A DNA stretch of 50,742 bases from contig JAEKNN010000023.1 in the NCBI GenBank assembly GCA_016464795.1, positions 1-50,742 of the forward strand. The letters run 5' to 3'. A program made the translations under genes and the position numbers. The first letter of the stretch is position 1. Each line of letters begins with the position of its first letter. Under the pieces are notes generated by a model. That model was given only the letters and a program-made list of their open reading frames with translations. It had not been told where the DNA came from and searched no databases. Shown one piece after another: positions 17,420 through 25,900 of the stretch. This DNA is from Candidatus Amunia macphersoniae. Its GTDB lineage: Bacteria; Chloroflexota; Dormibacteria; Aeolococcales; Aeolococcaceae.

Positions 17420-17926
17420 GTGTCGGTGATCGCCCCCAAGGGTGGTCGGGTGGTGTTCGGCGCCCGCCGCCCGGCGGCGCTGGTAGTTCCGCTCGCCGCG
17501 GTCACCGAGGCCGCCGGAGTGCTGTTCATCCTCAACGGCGCCACCATCGGCTGGTTCGTGTGTGCCGCTCCGGCGGTGGCCTTGCTGGCCACTGGGTTGA
17601 TCCTCCGGCCCACCCTGGAGCTGACCCGCGACGGGCTCCTCCAGCGTCAGTACCCCTTCACCAGCCTGACCCGGTGGGAGGTGATCGAGGCGATGGGGAT
17701 CACCAGGGCCGGCAATCGCATGGTGCTTGCGTACCGCCTGGCGCCGGGGATCCCACCGCCCCGACGGCAGCCGGCGGCGGCCCTGCTGCGCGCGGCTCAG
17801 CGTCCCTTCGACGGCGGCTACTTCGTCGATGCTCTGGCCGGCGACCCGGAGCAGATCCTCGCCACGGTCGAGGCCTACCGCGCCAGCGACGACCTCCGGG
17901 CCACCCTTCCGCCGGCGCGGCGCTGA
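17420..17926 (+). CDS. PH-like domain membrane protein
   Basis: About 168 aa. Two hydrophobic helices (PAALVVPLAAVTEAAGVLFI and FVCAAPAVALLATGLI) are followed by a small beta-rich domain beginning LELTRDGLLQRQYPFTSLTRWEVIEAMGI. That arrangement is typical of bacterial PH-like (YdbS/actinobacterial PH_6 type) membrane proteins. GTG 17420 or 17426 is the likely start. It diverges from the inositol operon and is 12 bp before the PlsC gene. Function unknown. Confidence 0.62.
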   Translation: MSVIAPKGGRVVFGARRPAALVVPLAAVTEAAGVLFILNGATIGWFVCAAPAVALLATGLILRPTLELTRDGLLQRQYPFTSLTRWEVIEAMGITRAGNRMVLAYRLAPGIPPPRRQPAAALLRAAQRPFDGGYFVDALAGDPEQILATVEAYRASDDLRATLPPARR

Positions 17927-17938
17927 GAAGATGCCGCG

Positions 17939-19051
17939 GTGACCCCCACAGCCCCGCCCTCGCGGAACCGACGCGCCAGCGCGGAGGACGCCGGCCTTCG
18001 CATCGCCCTGCACCGCCTGCTCAACGCGATCGAGAAGGAGTTGGAGCGCCGCCGTGCGGAGGCCGACCTCGAACCGGCGCGCACCGTCCCGGTCGACATC
18101 GAGAGTCTCAGCTCACTGCGGGGCAGCCTGCCCGATCTCGCCGGCCTCGGCGCACGCTCGATGCGGCACCTCGCCGGGATCGACGGCAGTGACCTCGCCA
18201 GGGCTGTTCGCGCCGTGTCAGCCACCATCTTGCGCCGCGCCGAACTGTCGCGCCGGCGACGAAGCGGGCAGACAGCTGTCGACGACCTCGGTTTCGACAG
18301 GGAATGGACCGAGACGCTGCTGCCCCTCTCGGCATGGGCGTACAGGAACTGGTGGCGAGTCCGGGCGATCGGGGTCGAGAACGTGCCCGCAAGCGGACGC
18401 GCCCTGCTGGTCTCCAACCACGCCGGGGTGATCCCGTACGACGGCGCCATGATCCGCACCGCCCTGCTCCTCGAGCACAGCCGGCCACGGCACGCGCGCG
18501 CCCTAGTGTTGAGCGGGCTGTTCACCATGCCAGGCACATCGTGGCTGATGCGCCGGACGGGCAACACGCTGGCCCACGATGCGGACGCGCGCATGCTGCT
18601 CGAACGCGACGAGCTGGTGATGGTGTTTCCCGAAGGTGCCAAGGGCACCGGCAAGCCCTACGCGGACCGCTATCGGCTGCGCCGGTTTGGCCGTGGCGGG
18701 TTTGTCGAGATGGCGTTGCGGACCGGGAGTCCGATCATCCCGATCAGCGTTGTCGGCAGCGAGGAGATCCACCCCAACCTCGCCGAGATCCCCATCCTGG
18801 CAAGGCTACTTGGCCTTCCCTACGCGCCGGTCACACCCACCTTTCCACTGCTCGGCGCCGCCGGCCTGATCCCGCTCCCGTCGCAATGGATCATCGAGTT
18901 TCACGCGCCCATCGCGGTGCCGGCTCACGGTGACCAGGCGACCGCCGACCCCGGACGGGTGCTGGCCATCTCCGATCAGGTGCGGGAGATCATCCAGGCC
19001 GGCATCTACTGCAATCTGCAGCGGCGCCACTCGGTGTTCTCGTTGTCGTAG
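17939..19051 (+). CDS. PlsC-like 1-acylglycerol-3-phosphate acyltransferase
   Basis: A 370-aa acyltransferase. The HX4D motif is in SNHAGVIPYD and the phosphate-binding block is FPEGAKGTGKPY, followed by IIPISVVGSEE. The roughly 110-residue N-terminal extension is charged and helical and is not part of the catalytic domain. It probably acylates lysophosphatidic acid or a related lipid, complementing the adjacent glycerolipid genes. GTG start 12 bp after the previous stop. Confidence 0.85.
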   Translation: MTPTAPPSRNRRASAEDAGLRIALHRLLNAIEKELERRRAEADLEPARTVPVDIESLSSLRGSLPDLAGLGARSMRHLAGIDGSDLARAVRAVSATILRRAELSRRRRSGQTAVDDLGFDREWTETLLPLSAWAYRNWWRVRAIGVENVPASGRALLVSNHAGVIPYDGAMIRTALLLEHSRPRHARALVLSGLFTMPGTSWLMRRTGNTLAHDADARMLLERDELVMVFPEGAKGTGKPYADRYRLRRFGRGGFVEMALRTGSPIIPISVVGSEEIHPNLAEIPILARLLGLPYAPVTPTFPLLGAAGLIPLPSQWIIEFHAPIAVPAHGDQATADPGRVLAISDQVREIIQAGIYCNLQRRHSVFSLS

Positions 19052-19076
19052 CCCGCCGCTCCTCCGCCGCGCCGAC

Positions 19077-19358
19077 TCAGGCACCCACGGCGCCGTCGAT
19101 CCCCTCCCGCATCAGGTCCGCGTGGCCGGCGTGCTGGGCGTACTCGGCGATCATCCGGAGCATCAGCCACCAAGGTGTGTAGCCGCCGTTGCGCTCGACT
19201 GCCCCTCTCGCGTCCAGGCTCGCGGCCTCGGCGACGCACATTTCAAACCGAAGGTCTCGCGATGGTAATCCAGGGGACGCCTTCAGCAGGGTCAGCTCAT
19301 CGCCGTCTCGCGGGATCATCACTGTGCGTGGAGTCGGCCAGACCGCCGACGTGACCAC
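19077..19358 (-). pseudogene. DinB/DUF664-like remnant, N-terminus missing
   Basis: Only the C-terminal third of a DinB-fold (mycothiol-dependent/DUF664) protein is recognisable: WWLMLRMIAEYAQHAGHADLMREGIDG, with the conserved helix His residues. The first 30 or so residues of the open frame do not look like the family, and full-length members have about 160-170 aa. No usable upstream half is visible before the tRNA. I read this as a decayed gene. Confidence 0.5.
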
Positions 19359-19519
19359 CGACTGTCCTTCACGCCGAGCGCGTGTCGTCGATGTCGTGAG
19401 TATGCCAATCAGCGGGCTCGCACATGTCAGCCGCGCAGACGGCGGGCTGGTGGCTCAGGAATGCTCCACTCGTACCACTTCGTCAGTGGCGTCACTGACG
19501 ATGTCCGCCGCGCCAGGGC

Positions 19520-19549
19520 TGAACCAGCGAACGCGAAACCCCATATACT
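19520..19549 (+). promoter_or_regulatory. Probable tRNA-Tyr promoter
   Basis: TATACT at 19544-19549 is 8 nt before the mature tRNA 5' end. TGAACC at 19520-19525 stands 18 bp further up as a plausible -35. 19359-19519 shows no gene. Confidence 0.5.
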
Positions 19550-19557
19550 GCAAGCAA

Positions 19558-19631
19558 CCCAGGGTAGCCAAGTTGGTTAAGGCAACGGTCTGTAAAACCG
19601 TGTATCGATGGTTCGAGTCCATCCCCTGGGA
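19558..19631 (+). tRNA. tRNA-Tyr(GTA), short variable loop, C1-G72
   Basis: A full cloverleaf: 7-bp acceptor CCCAGGG/CCCTGGG, D-arm GCC/GGC, anticodon stem ACGGT/ACCGT with loop CTGTAAA (anticodon GTA), a 5-nt variable loop GTATC, T-arm GATGG-TTCGAGT-CCATC, discriminator A, CCA not encoded. Bacterial tRNA-Tyr normally has a long variable arm and G1-C72; this one has neither. Confidence 0.9.
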
Positions 19632-19645
19632 CGCCTCGAGCGAGG

Positions 19646-20689
19646 TCAGGGCGTCAGCACAACCTTCATCGCCTCACGGGCGGCGAACAGTGCGTAACCG
19701 TGCACGGCGTCCTCGAGCGGGAGCCGGTGGGAGATGATCGATTCAGGGTCCGCTGTCCCGTCCGTGATCAGCGCCATGGCATCGTCCCAACGCCCCACTA
19801 TGTTGGCGGTGCCGCAGAACTTCAGGTCGATTCCCTTGACGAACGTGAGATTGAGAGGAAAGTCCATCTCCGGCTCTGAGTACACGCCGATCACGCTGAT
19901 CCTTCCGCCCGCGCGCACGATGTCGATGGAACCTGCGAGGGCCGGGATCGCGCCCACGCATTCGAGGAGCACATCCGCACCGCGACCGCCCGTGTGGTCC
20001 TGGATGTGGCTCGGGACGTGCACCGCCGCCGCGTTCACGGGCACAGCCCCGAATCCCTGGGCCATCTCGAGACGCTGGGGGACTGTGTCGACCGCGTAGA
20101 TCACCGACGGTTTGAACGAGCCTGCCGCCTGGATGGCCATCAATCCCACGGGGCCGCACCCCTGGACCACCACGACATCGCCCTCCTCGATGCGAGCCTC
20201 GACGGCACAGTCGTAGCCGGTGGTGAAGATGTCGCCGGCGAAGATCACCTTCTCGTCGCTGAGAGCGTCGTCGACCAGTCGCAAGCAGATGTCGGCGTTG
20301 GGCACCCGCACGTACTCGGCCTGGGCGCCATCGAGGTCGCCGAGGAACATGCCGTAACCGAAGACGCGCTGGTCGGGACAGCGACTGAACAGGCGCTTGT
20401 TGCAGAACCAGCAGGCGCCGCACGGGATCATGAAGGACGCCAGCACGCGATCCCCCCGCTTGACCCTGGTCACGTCCGGTCCCGCCTCCTCGACCACGCC
20501 GACGAACTCGTGGCCGAGGATGCCGCCCGGCGTCATCCCGGGGATGCGACCGTGCAGCACGTGCAGGTCACTGCCACAGATGGCGGTGGTGGTGACCCTC
20601 ACCAGGACGTCGGTGGGTTCCTCGATGGTGGGTCGGGGGACATCGGCCATCTCCACCCGTCCGATGTCCGCAAATGTCAGTGCGCGCAT
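19646..20689 (-). CDS. Zinc-dependent medium-chain alcohol dehydrogenase
   Basis: A 347-aa MDR-family dehydrogenase. Catalytic zinc ligands are in CGSDLHVLHG (Cys and near His) and GHEFVGVVEE (His-Glu). The structural zinc loop has Cys in PCGACWFCNKRLFSRCP (four Cys). The NAD site is GCGPVGLMAI. It oxidises an alcohol or polyol; the substrate cannot be told from the sequence. ATG 20689 has AAGGAG 7 nt upstream; the longer open frame to 20944 has no family resemblance. It converges with tRNA-Tyr, its stop 14 bp away. Confidence 0.92.
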   Translation of the reverse strand: MRALTFADIGRVEMADVPRPTIEEPTDVLVRVTTTAICGSDLHVLHGRIPGMTPGGILGHEFVGVVEEAGPDVTRVKRGDRVLASFMIPCGACWFCNKRLFSRCPDQRVFGYGMFLGDLDGAQAEYVRVPNADICLRLVDDALSDEKVIFAGDIFTTGYDCAVEARIEEGDVVVVQGCGPVGLMAIQAAGSFKPSVIYAVDTVPQRLEMAQGFGAVPVNAAAVHVPSHIQDHTGGRGADVLLECVGAIPALAGSIDIVRAGGRISVIGVYSEPEMDFPLNLTFVKGIDLKFCGTANIVGRWDDAMALITDGTADPESIISHRLPLEDAVHGYALFAAREAMKVVLTP

Positions 20690-20726
20690 CGATTGCTCCT
20701 TGGTGCCGGCAGCCCACCGGGGGTGT

Positions 20727-21026
20727 TCAGGTCTCTGTCTCGGCAGCGCGACGCTGGGTGACACGGTCGCGGAGTGACTCGTCGATCTCGCCCTTCTGCC
20801 CAGCCTCGCGCCGCAGCCAGAAGGGAAGCCCCTCCGCATCGTGCTCGGCGGCGCGGCGACGAATCTCCACCAAGCTGCGCAGCGCCTCCTCCACAGTGGC
20901 CTGCAACGGCGCGTCGCCGCCGCCCAGCTCAGTGGCGATGTCATCAGGGATGATCACCGCATTGGGCGGTGGCGATGGTGGTCGTGGCGGCGGGGCAGGG
21001 TTGAAGAGGCGGCCCAGCCAGGACAT
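20727..21026 (-). CDS. Hypothetical protein with proline-rich N-terminus
   Basis: About 99 aa, not recognised. After MSWLGRLFNP comes a proline-rich stretch, then a charged helical region with many Arg/Glu. No membrane segment. There is no Shine-Dalgarno; TACACT (21033-21038) is 6 nt before the ATG, consistent with a leaderless mRNA. Divergent from the next gene with 83 bp between starts. Confidence 0.6.
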   Translation of the reverse strand: MSWLGRLFNPAPPPRPPSPPPNAVIIPDDIATELGGGDAPLQATVEEALRSLVEIRRRAAEHDAEGLPFWLRREAGQKGEIDESLRDRVTQRRAAETET

Positions 21027-21109
21027 TGCGCGAGTGTAGCGCTCGCATCGAGGCCCCCTCGGTGGCACCGGGCGCCGGCTGTCCGGCCGTTGCCTGTAGG
21101 CTGCGCCCC

Positions 21110-21706
21110 ATGGCGACGAGGACAGCCTCCCCCACCGCACGGCGCATGGAATGGACCGGCAACCCGGAGGCGGACGCGCTGGTCGCCCAGGACCCGTTGG
21201 CGCTGCTCATCGGTTTCTGCCTCGACCAGCAGATTCCTGTCGAGAAGGCATTCCTCGGGCCGCTCGAGATGGTGCGCCGGCTGGGCACCCTCGACGCGCG
21301 TGAGCTGGCGGCCATCGACCCCGCCCGATTCGAAGCCGCCTTCCGTGAGAGACCCGCCATCCATCGCTTCCCGGCGAGCATGGCCGGGCGCGTCCAGGCG
21401 CTGTGCGCCACCATCGCCGGCGACTACGGCAATGACGCGTCGGCGATCTGGACTGGCGTGGGCGAGGCCAGCGAGCTGTTCGCCCGGCTGCGCGCGCTCC
21501 CCGGTTTTGGCGACATGAAGGCGCGCATCGTGCTCGGTGTCGTGGCCAAGCACCTCAGCGTGCGTCCCCACGGCTGGGAGAAGCTGGCACCCGACTACCC
21601 CACCCTCGCCGACGTCCACACGGTTGCGGAGCGCGAGAGGTACCAGGCCGGCAAGCGCGCCCACAAGGCAGCTCTGCGAGCCGAGGGAGACACGGGCCGT
21701 GGCTGA
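21110..21706 (+). CDS. HhH-GPD-type base-excision repair protein
   Basis: A 198-aa protein with an endonuclease III-like helical domain: LIGFCLDQQIPVEKAF near the start and the hairpin-helix-hairpin LRALPGFGDMKARIVLGVVAKH. It lacks the Fe-S cluster cysteines of Nth. It resembles the HhH-GPD-type family common in Actinomycetota. TAGGCT (21097-21102) is 7 nt before the ATG, so the transcript is probably leaderless. Its stop overlaps the next gene's GTG. Confidence 0.78.
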   Translation: MATRTASPTARRMEWTGNPEADALVAQDPLALLIGFCLDQQIPVEKAFLGPLEMVRRLGTLDARELAAIDPARFEAAFRERPAIHRFPASMAGRVQALCATIAGDYGNDASAIWTGVGEASELFARLRALPGFGDMKARIVLGVVAKHLSVRPHGWEKLAPDYPTLADVHTVAERERYQAGKRAHKAALRAEGDTGRG

Positions 21707-22352
21707 GATCACCGTTCACGAAGACGCCGGCGCTCGCATCGTGACGGTGGGACCGATGGGGCCGCACGGCAACAACGCCTACATCGTGCGCGACATGGCT
21801 GCCGGCGTGGCCCTGCTCGTCGACATGCCGTTGGAAGAGGGGCCGCTCCTGGCCGCGATCGCCGCCGAGGGTGGTGTCAAGCAGGTGATCGCTACCCATT
21901 GGCATCCTGACCACTGGGCGACGTATGACGCCGTTCGCGCCGCCACCGGAGCACCCGTCCACGTCGGGGCCGCGGAGATCAACATCCCCGAGGAACGCAT
22001 CGATGGCCGCCTCGACGACGGCGCGGAGGTGCGGGTGGGCTCGCTGCGGGTCGAGGTGCTGTTCACACCCGGGCACACCCCCGGCAGCATCTCGCTGCGG
22101 GTCGGCGGCGCGCTGATCAGCGGGGACACGCTGTTCAAAGGCGGGCCGGGAAAGACGTTCGCCGCCGGCGACGTCGAGACCATCATCGCCAGCATCGAGT
22201 CCCGTCTGCTGCCACTCCCACCGGAGACCATGGTCCTGCCGGGCCATGGCGCCAGCACCACCATCGAAGCCAGCCGGCGAGGGGTCGCCGGCTACCGGCG
22301 CTCCCCCAAGCCCTCCGGGTTCTTCGGCGACGTGGCCTGGCCTTCGGAATGA
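21699..22352 (+). CDS. Metallo-beta-lactamase-fold hydrolase
   Basis: A 217-aa protein with the metal motif HWHPDHW (HxHxDH), the third ligand region FTPGHTPGS, the bridging Asp in LISGDTLF and the last His in LPGHG. This is the glyoxalase-II-like subgroup that hydrolyses thioesters or related substrates. It overlaps the HhH-GPD gene by 8 bp and is cotranscribed with it. Confidence 0.88.
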   Translation: MAEITVHEDAGARIVTVGPMGPHGNNAYIVRDMAAGVALLVDMPLEEGPLLAAIAAEGGVKQVIATHWHPDHWATYDAVRAATGAPVHVGAAEINIPEERIDGRLDDGAEVRVGSLRVEVLFTPGHTPGSISLRVGGALISGDTLFKGGPGKTFAAGDVETIIASIESRLLPLPPETMVLPGHGASTTIEASRRGVAGYRRSPKPSGFFGDVAWPSE

Positions 22353-22373
22353 ACCAAGAGCGGCGCGCCGGAG

Positions 22374-22583
22374 TCAGCGGCCCAGCAGGCTGAAGAAGGT
22401 CACTGCGAAGAGCGTCAGTGAAAAGCAGGCGATCACGCTGATCCCGAGCCAGTCACGCAACCGCATCACCAAGCGGCGACGGCGCACCCGCTGGCGACGG
22501 CCGCGAAGGGTCACTTCGCCGTCCACCTTCGGGCCGGGTCCGGTGGTGGCTGATCGATGGAGCGGACGCGTGCTGGTCAACAT
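22374..22583 (-). CDS. Small membrane protein
   Basis: A 69-aa protein: basic N-terminal half rich in Arg, then one transmembrane segment WLGISVIACFSLTLFAVTFF and a short end SLLGR. The ATG has GGGGAGG 8 nt upstream, which supports a real gene. Not recognised. Converges with the hydrolase gene and diverges from the MerR gene. Confidence 0.62.
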   Translation of the reverse strand: MLTSTRPLHRSATTGPGPKVDGEVTLRGRRQRVRRRRLVMRLRDWLGISVIACFSLTLFAVTFFSLLGR

Positions 22584-22688
22584 GTCGAGCCTCCCCTAAC
22601 AGTACATCTTGAGTATCACGTATGGGGACAACGCAGTACCACCGCTCGGGGTTACGGTAGGCACGGGCACCACATGGAGCAGCCCATT

Positions 22689-22718
22689 GATACCAAGTGT
22701 CACTTGACACTTGGTATC
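22689..22718. promoter_or_regulatory. Perfect 30-bp palindrome upstream of the MerR gene
   Basis: Two perfect 14-bp arms (22689-22702 and 22705-22718) around a CT spacer. TTGACA at 22704-22709 lies across its centre and could be a -35 box. It ends 22 bp before the MerR-gene start. Probable operator for the MerR protein. Confidence 0.7.
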
Positions 22719-22740
22719 GGGGACTGCACCATGGATCGAC

Positions 22741-23454
22741 GTGACCGGAATCGCCGCCCACCGCATGCGCGACCTGGTTCGGCTGACCGGCGTCAGCGCT
22801 CCGACCATTCACTTCTACGCTCAGCAGGGGCTGCTCCCCAAGCCGCGGAAGACCGCCGGCAATCAAGCTCTCTACACCAACTCGACGGTGACCCGAATCG
22901 GTTGGATCCGCGCCCTGCAGACCGAGTTGAATCTTTCTCTGCGAAGCATCGCCAAGGTCCTGCAGATGCGTGGGGAGCTCCCGGTCGAGGAGATCCGCGG
23001 GCTCCAAGCGCTGGGCGCGTTGCTCGACGAGCCCGACCCAGCGGCGGAGGCCGCGGAGCTCGCCTCAGCCCGCCAGCGGTTGGCGCCGGCGGATCTGGCA
23101 AGCCTGCAGCGACTTGGGCTCGTCAACACTTCGGGCGCGATCAGCAGCAGTGACCTCCGCCTGCTCGACCTGGTCGCCTCGATGCGCGCCTCAGGCTTCA
23201 CCGAGGAGTCGGGGTTCGCCATCGAGAGCCTCGCTGTGTACCGCGACGCCGTGGAACGACTGGTCGCGGACGAGCTGGCACGGATCGTGGAACCGGTGCT
23301 GCACCGCCATGATCCGCAGACGCTCCGGGACCTGGTGCACCTCGGTCTGCCGCTGACCGATCGCCTGCTCTCGCTGCTCCATCAGCGGGCCGTTCGTGGT
23401 GAGATGCAGCGCTGGCTCGACATCACCCCAGAGCCCGCCGGGGCCACTGCCTAG
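22741..23454 (+). CDS. MerR-family transcriptional regulator
   Basis: About 237 aa. The N-terminal winged helix has RMRDLVRLTGVSAPTIHFYAQQGLLPKPRKT, the standard MerR DNA-binding start, followed by the RIGWIRALQTELNLSLRSI helix and a long C-terminal helical domain without a metal-binding Cys motif. GTG 22741 is likely; ATG 22765 is possible. It ends 8 bp before the ferritin-like gene, so the pair forms an operon, with the palindrome at 22689-22718 as the obvious operator. Confidence 0.83.
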   Translation: MTGIAAHRMRDLVRLTGVSAPTIHFYAQQGLLPKPRKTAGNQALYTNSTVTRIGWIRALQTELNLSLRSIAKVLQMRGELPVEEIRGLQALGALLDEPDPAAEAAELASARQRLAPADLASLQRLGLVNTSGAISSSDLRLLDLVASMRASGFTEESGFAIESLAVYRDAVERLVADELARIVEPVLHRHDPQTLRDLVHLGLPLTDRLLSLLHQRAVRGEMQRWLDITPEPAGATA

Positions 23455-23462
23455 GAGGATCC

Positions 23463-24539
23463 ATGAGCACTCGCCTGTACACGCTTCCCGTCGAACAGAC
23501 CCAGTGGCACGTCGACGGGGGCGCGCAGACGGTCTTCAACTGGGAGTACGACGAAGGTCGCGATCGACTGCTCAACCTGTACGAGAAGGGGAAGGCCAAG
23601 CAGTGGAACAGCCGCGACCGCATCGACTGGGCCACCGAGGTGGATCCCGACAATCCGCTCGACGCGCCCGAGGCCTACATCCCCATCTACGGCAGCGAGG
23701 TCTGGGAGCGCATGGGCGAGCGTGACCGTGCCCAGGTGGTGCACCACCTCGCCTCCTGGCAGTTCTCGCAATTCCTGCACGGCGAGCAGGGGGCGCTGAT
23801 CTGTGCTTCGAAGATCGTGCAGACGGTTCCCGACATCGACAGCAAGTTCTATGCAGCCACCCAGGTGATGGATGAGGCGCGCCACGTGGAGACCTACTCG
23901 CGATTCCTCCACGAGAAGCTGGAGCTGGCCTATCCCATCAACCAGCACCTCAAGTCACTGCTCGACAACGTGGTGTCTGACCCGCGCTGGGACATGACCT
24001 ACCTGGGGATGCAGGTGCTGATCGAGGGGCTGGCGCTCGCCGCCTTCGGCCTGATCCGCGACATCGCCGGCAACCCCTTGGCGCGCGCGGTCACCGCGTA
24101 CGTGATGGAGGACGAGGCTCGGCACGTCGCCTTCGGCCGCCTGGCTCTGCGCGACTTCTATCCGCAGCTGTCCGAACGCGAGCGGGACGAACGCGAGGAG
24201 TTCTGTGTCGAAGCCTGTTACCTGATGCGCGATCGCTTCCTGGCCCAGGAGGTGTGGGAGACCCTCGGGCTGCCCGTCGCCGAGTGTCTGCGGTTCGTCA
24301 ACGAGTCCGAGGCACAGATGCAGTTCCGCAGCCTCCTCTTCACCCGGATCGCTCCCACGCTGAAGGACATCGGCCTGTTCGGTGGCCGGGTCCGCGCGGC
24401 GTTCGCAGACATGGGCGTGCTGGGCTACAGCGACGTCGATCTCGATGCGCTGATCAGCGACGACGAGCGCACCGCGAGCGAGATCGACGGCGAGCGGCGC
24501 CTGCAGGTGGAGCGAACCATCGCCGCAGCCGGCGCCTGA
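23463..24539 (+). CDS. Ferritin-like diiron oxidase/oxygenase
   Basis: A 358-aa helical protein with a complete diiron ligand set: E108, E138/H141 in DEARHVETY, E189 and E218/H221 in DEARHVAFG. The paired EARH motifs are those of the ribonucleotide-reductase-R2/AurF-like ferritin superfamily. The substrate is unknown; related actinobacterial proteins are only named ferritin-like. The ATG has AGGAGG 6 nt upstream, formed partly by the MerR stop region. The MerR gene upstream probably controls it. Confidence 0.82.
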   Translation: MSTRLYTLPVEQTQWHVDGGAQTVFNWEYDEGRDRLLNLYEKGKAKQWNSRDRIDWATEVDPDNPLDAPEAYIPIYGSEVWERMGERDRAQVVHHLASWQFSQFLHGEQGALICASKIVQTVPDIDSKFYAATQVMDEARHVETYSRFLHEKLELAYPINQHLKSLLDNVVSDPRWDMTYLGMQVLIEGLALAAFGLIRDIAGNPLARAVTAYVMEDEARHVAFGRLALRDFYPQLSERERDEREEFCVEACYLMRDRFLAQEVWETLGLPVAECLRFVNESEAQMQFRSLLFTRIAPTLKDIGLFGGRVRAAFADMGVLGYSDVDLDALISDDERTASEIDGERRLQVERTIAAAGA

Positions 24540-24676
24540 GGGCTGATCCGCAACTCGTCACAGCGCCGTGACCCCTGTCGCAAAGCTGACCAAGTCTCGG
24601 GGTCGCGATCGCTGGCGGCGAGGTGCAGGCACATACTCGGTGAAACGCGTCGTACCGCTCAACCGAGGACAGTCTG

Positions 24677-25885
24677 ATGGCGACTCGCGCTGCCCCGAGT
24701 GACCCCCGGCACGCTGTCGCGGCGACCACGACGCGCTGGTTCGGTGTGGGCAGGTCGGCCGAGACCGACTCGGCACGGGCCGGCAAGCAGGCCGCATCGG
24801 GTGCACTGCGCGGGGAGGATCCGCGGCTGGTGATGGTCTTCGCGTCCGCCACCCATGATCTCGGCGCGCTGCTGAGCAGCATCAGAGAGCAGACTGGTGA
24901 CACCCCCTTGGTCGGCTGTTCCACGGCGGGCGAGATCGCGTCGGACGGCCCCGGTGACTCTGGAGTGGTGGTGATCGCCCTCGGCGGTCCCGGCTTCGTG
25001 GTGCGCACCGCCGTGGCCCGGGGGGTGTCCGCTCGGCTCCGCGATGCGGGTGCCGAGGTGGCGGCATGCGCTGGGACGGCCCCGGAGCACGCGCACCAGG
25101 CGCTGCTGCTGTTCAGCGACGGCCTGTCGGGCGACCAAACCGAGATCGTGCGCGGCGCCTATGCGGTGGTCGGCGCCGCCACCCCGCTGGTCGGTGGCTG
25201 TGCCGGCGACGACCTGCAGATGCAGCGCACCCGGCAGCTGTATGGCGGTGAGGTGCTCGACGATGCCGTCGTGGGTGCGTGGCTGGCCTCCGACTCGCCC
25301 CTGGGGATCGGCGTGCAGCACGGCTGGAGCCGCGTCGGCGAACCAATGCTGGTGACCGGGTCCGAGGGGAGCAAGGTGCTGACACTCGACGACCAGCCGG
25401 CTCTCGACGTGTATCTCGAGCGTCTCAGCCCGCCGGCCGAGGCGCATCGGTCTGCCCAGGACTTCACCCAGTTCGCGCTCACCCACCCCCTCGGTCTGAG
25501 CCGTCGCAGCGGCGAGGAGGTGCGTTTCATCGCCGGGGCCGATCTCGCGGACCGCTCGCTCAACTGCATCGCGTCAGTGCCTCAGGGCGCGCTTGTGTGG
25601 ATGATGGAAGGCGACAGCGCTTCGGTGCTGGCCGCCACCGACGCCGCCTGCGAGGAGGCCATCGCGGCTCTCGGCGGAGGCACGCCGATCGGGATGCTCG
25701 CCTTCGACTGCATAGCCCGTCGCGGAGTCCTCGGTGACGGGGGGATCAAGCGAGAGGTCGACCGCATTGCCGCCCATGCGGATGGCTCCCCGGTCGCCGG
25801 CTTCTACACGTACGGGGAGATCGCCCGGACCCGTGGCGTCAACGGCTTTCACAATCAGACGCTGGTCGTCCTCGCGCTGGCGTGA
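24677..25885 (+). CDS. FIST-domain sensory protein
   Basis: A 402-aa protein with FIST N-terminal (VGCSTAGEIA, LLLFSDGLSG, LVGGCAGDD) and FIST C-terminal (GMLAFDCIARRG, VAGFYTYGEIA, FHNQTLVVLALA) domains, which are thought to bind small ligands such as amino acids. No membrane segment. It ends 15 bp before a GAF-GGDEF-EAL gene, so it is probably the input protein for that c-di-GMP enzyme. The 137-bp gap before it holds a CATACT hexamer near 24632 as a possible -10. Confidence 0.87.
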   Translation: MATRAAPSDPRHAVAATTTRWFGVGRSAETDSARAGKQAASGALRGEDPRLVMVFASATHDLGALLSSIREQTGDTPLVGCSTAGEIASDGPGDSGVVVIALGGPGFVVRTAVARGVSARLRDAGAEVAACAGTAPEHAHQALLLFSDGLSGDQTEIVRGAYAVVGAATPLVGGCAGDDLQMQRTRQLYGGEVLDDAVVGAWLASDSPLGIGVQHGWSRVGEPMLVTGSEGSKVLTLDDQPALDVYLERLSPPAEAHRSAQDFTQFALTHPLGLSRRSGEEVRFIAGADLADRSLNCIASVPQGALVWMMEGDSASVLAATDAACEEAIAALGGGTPIGMLAFDCIARRGVLGDGGIKREVDRIAAHADGSPVAGFYTYGEIARTRGVNGFHNQTLVVLALA

Positions 25886-25900
25886 GGACTGACGCGAGGA

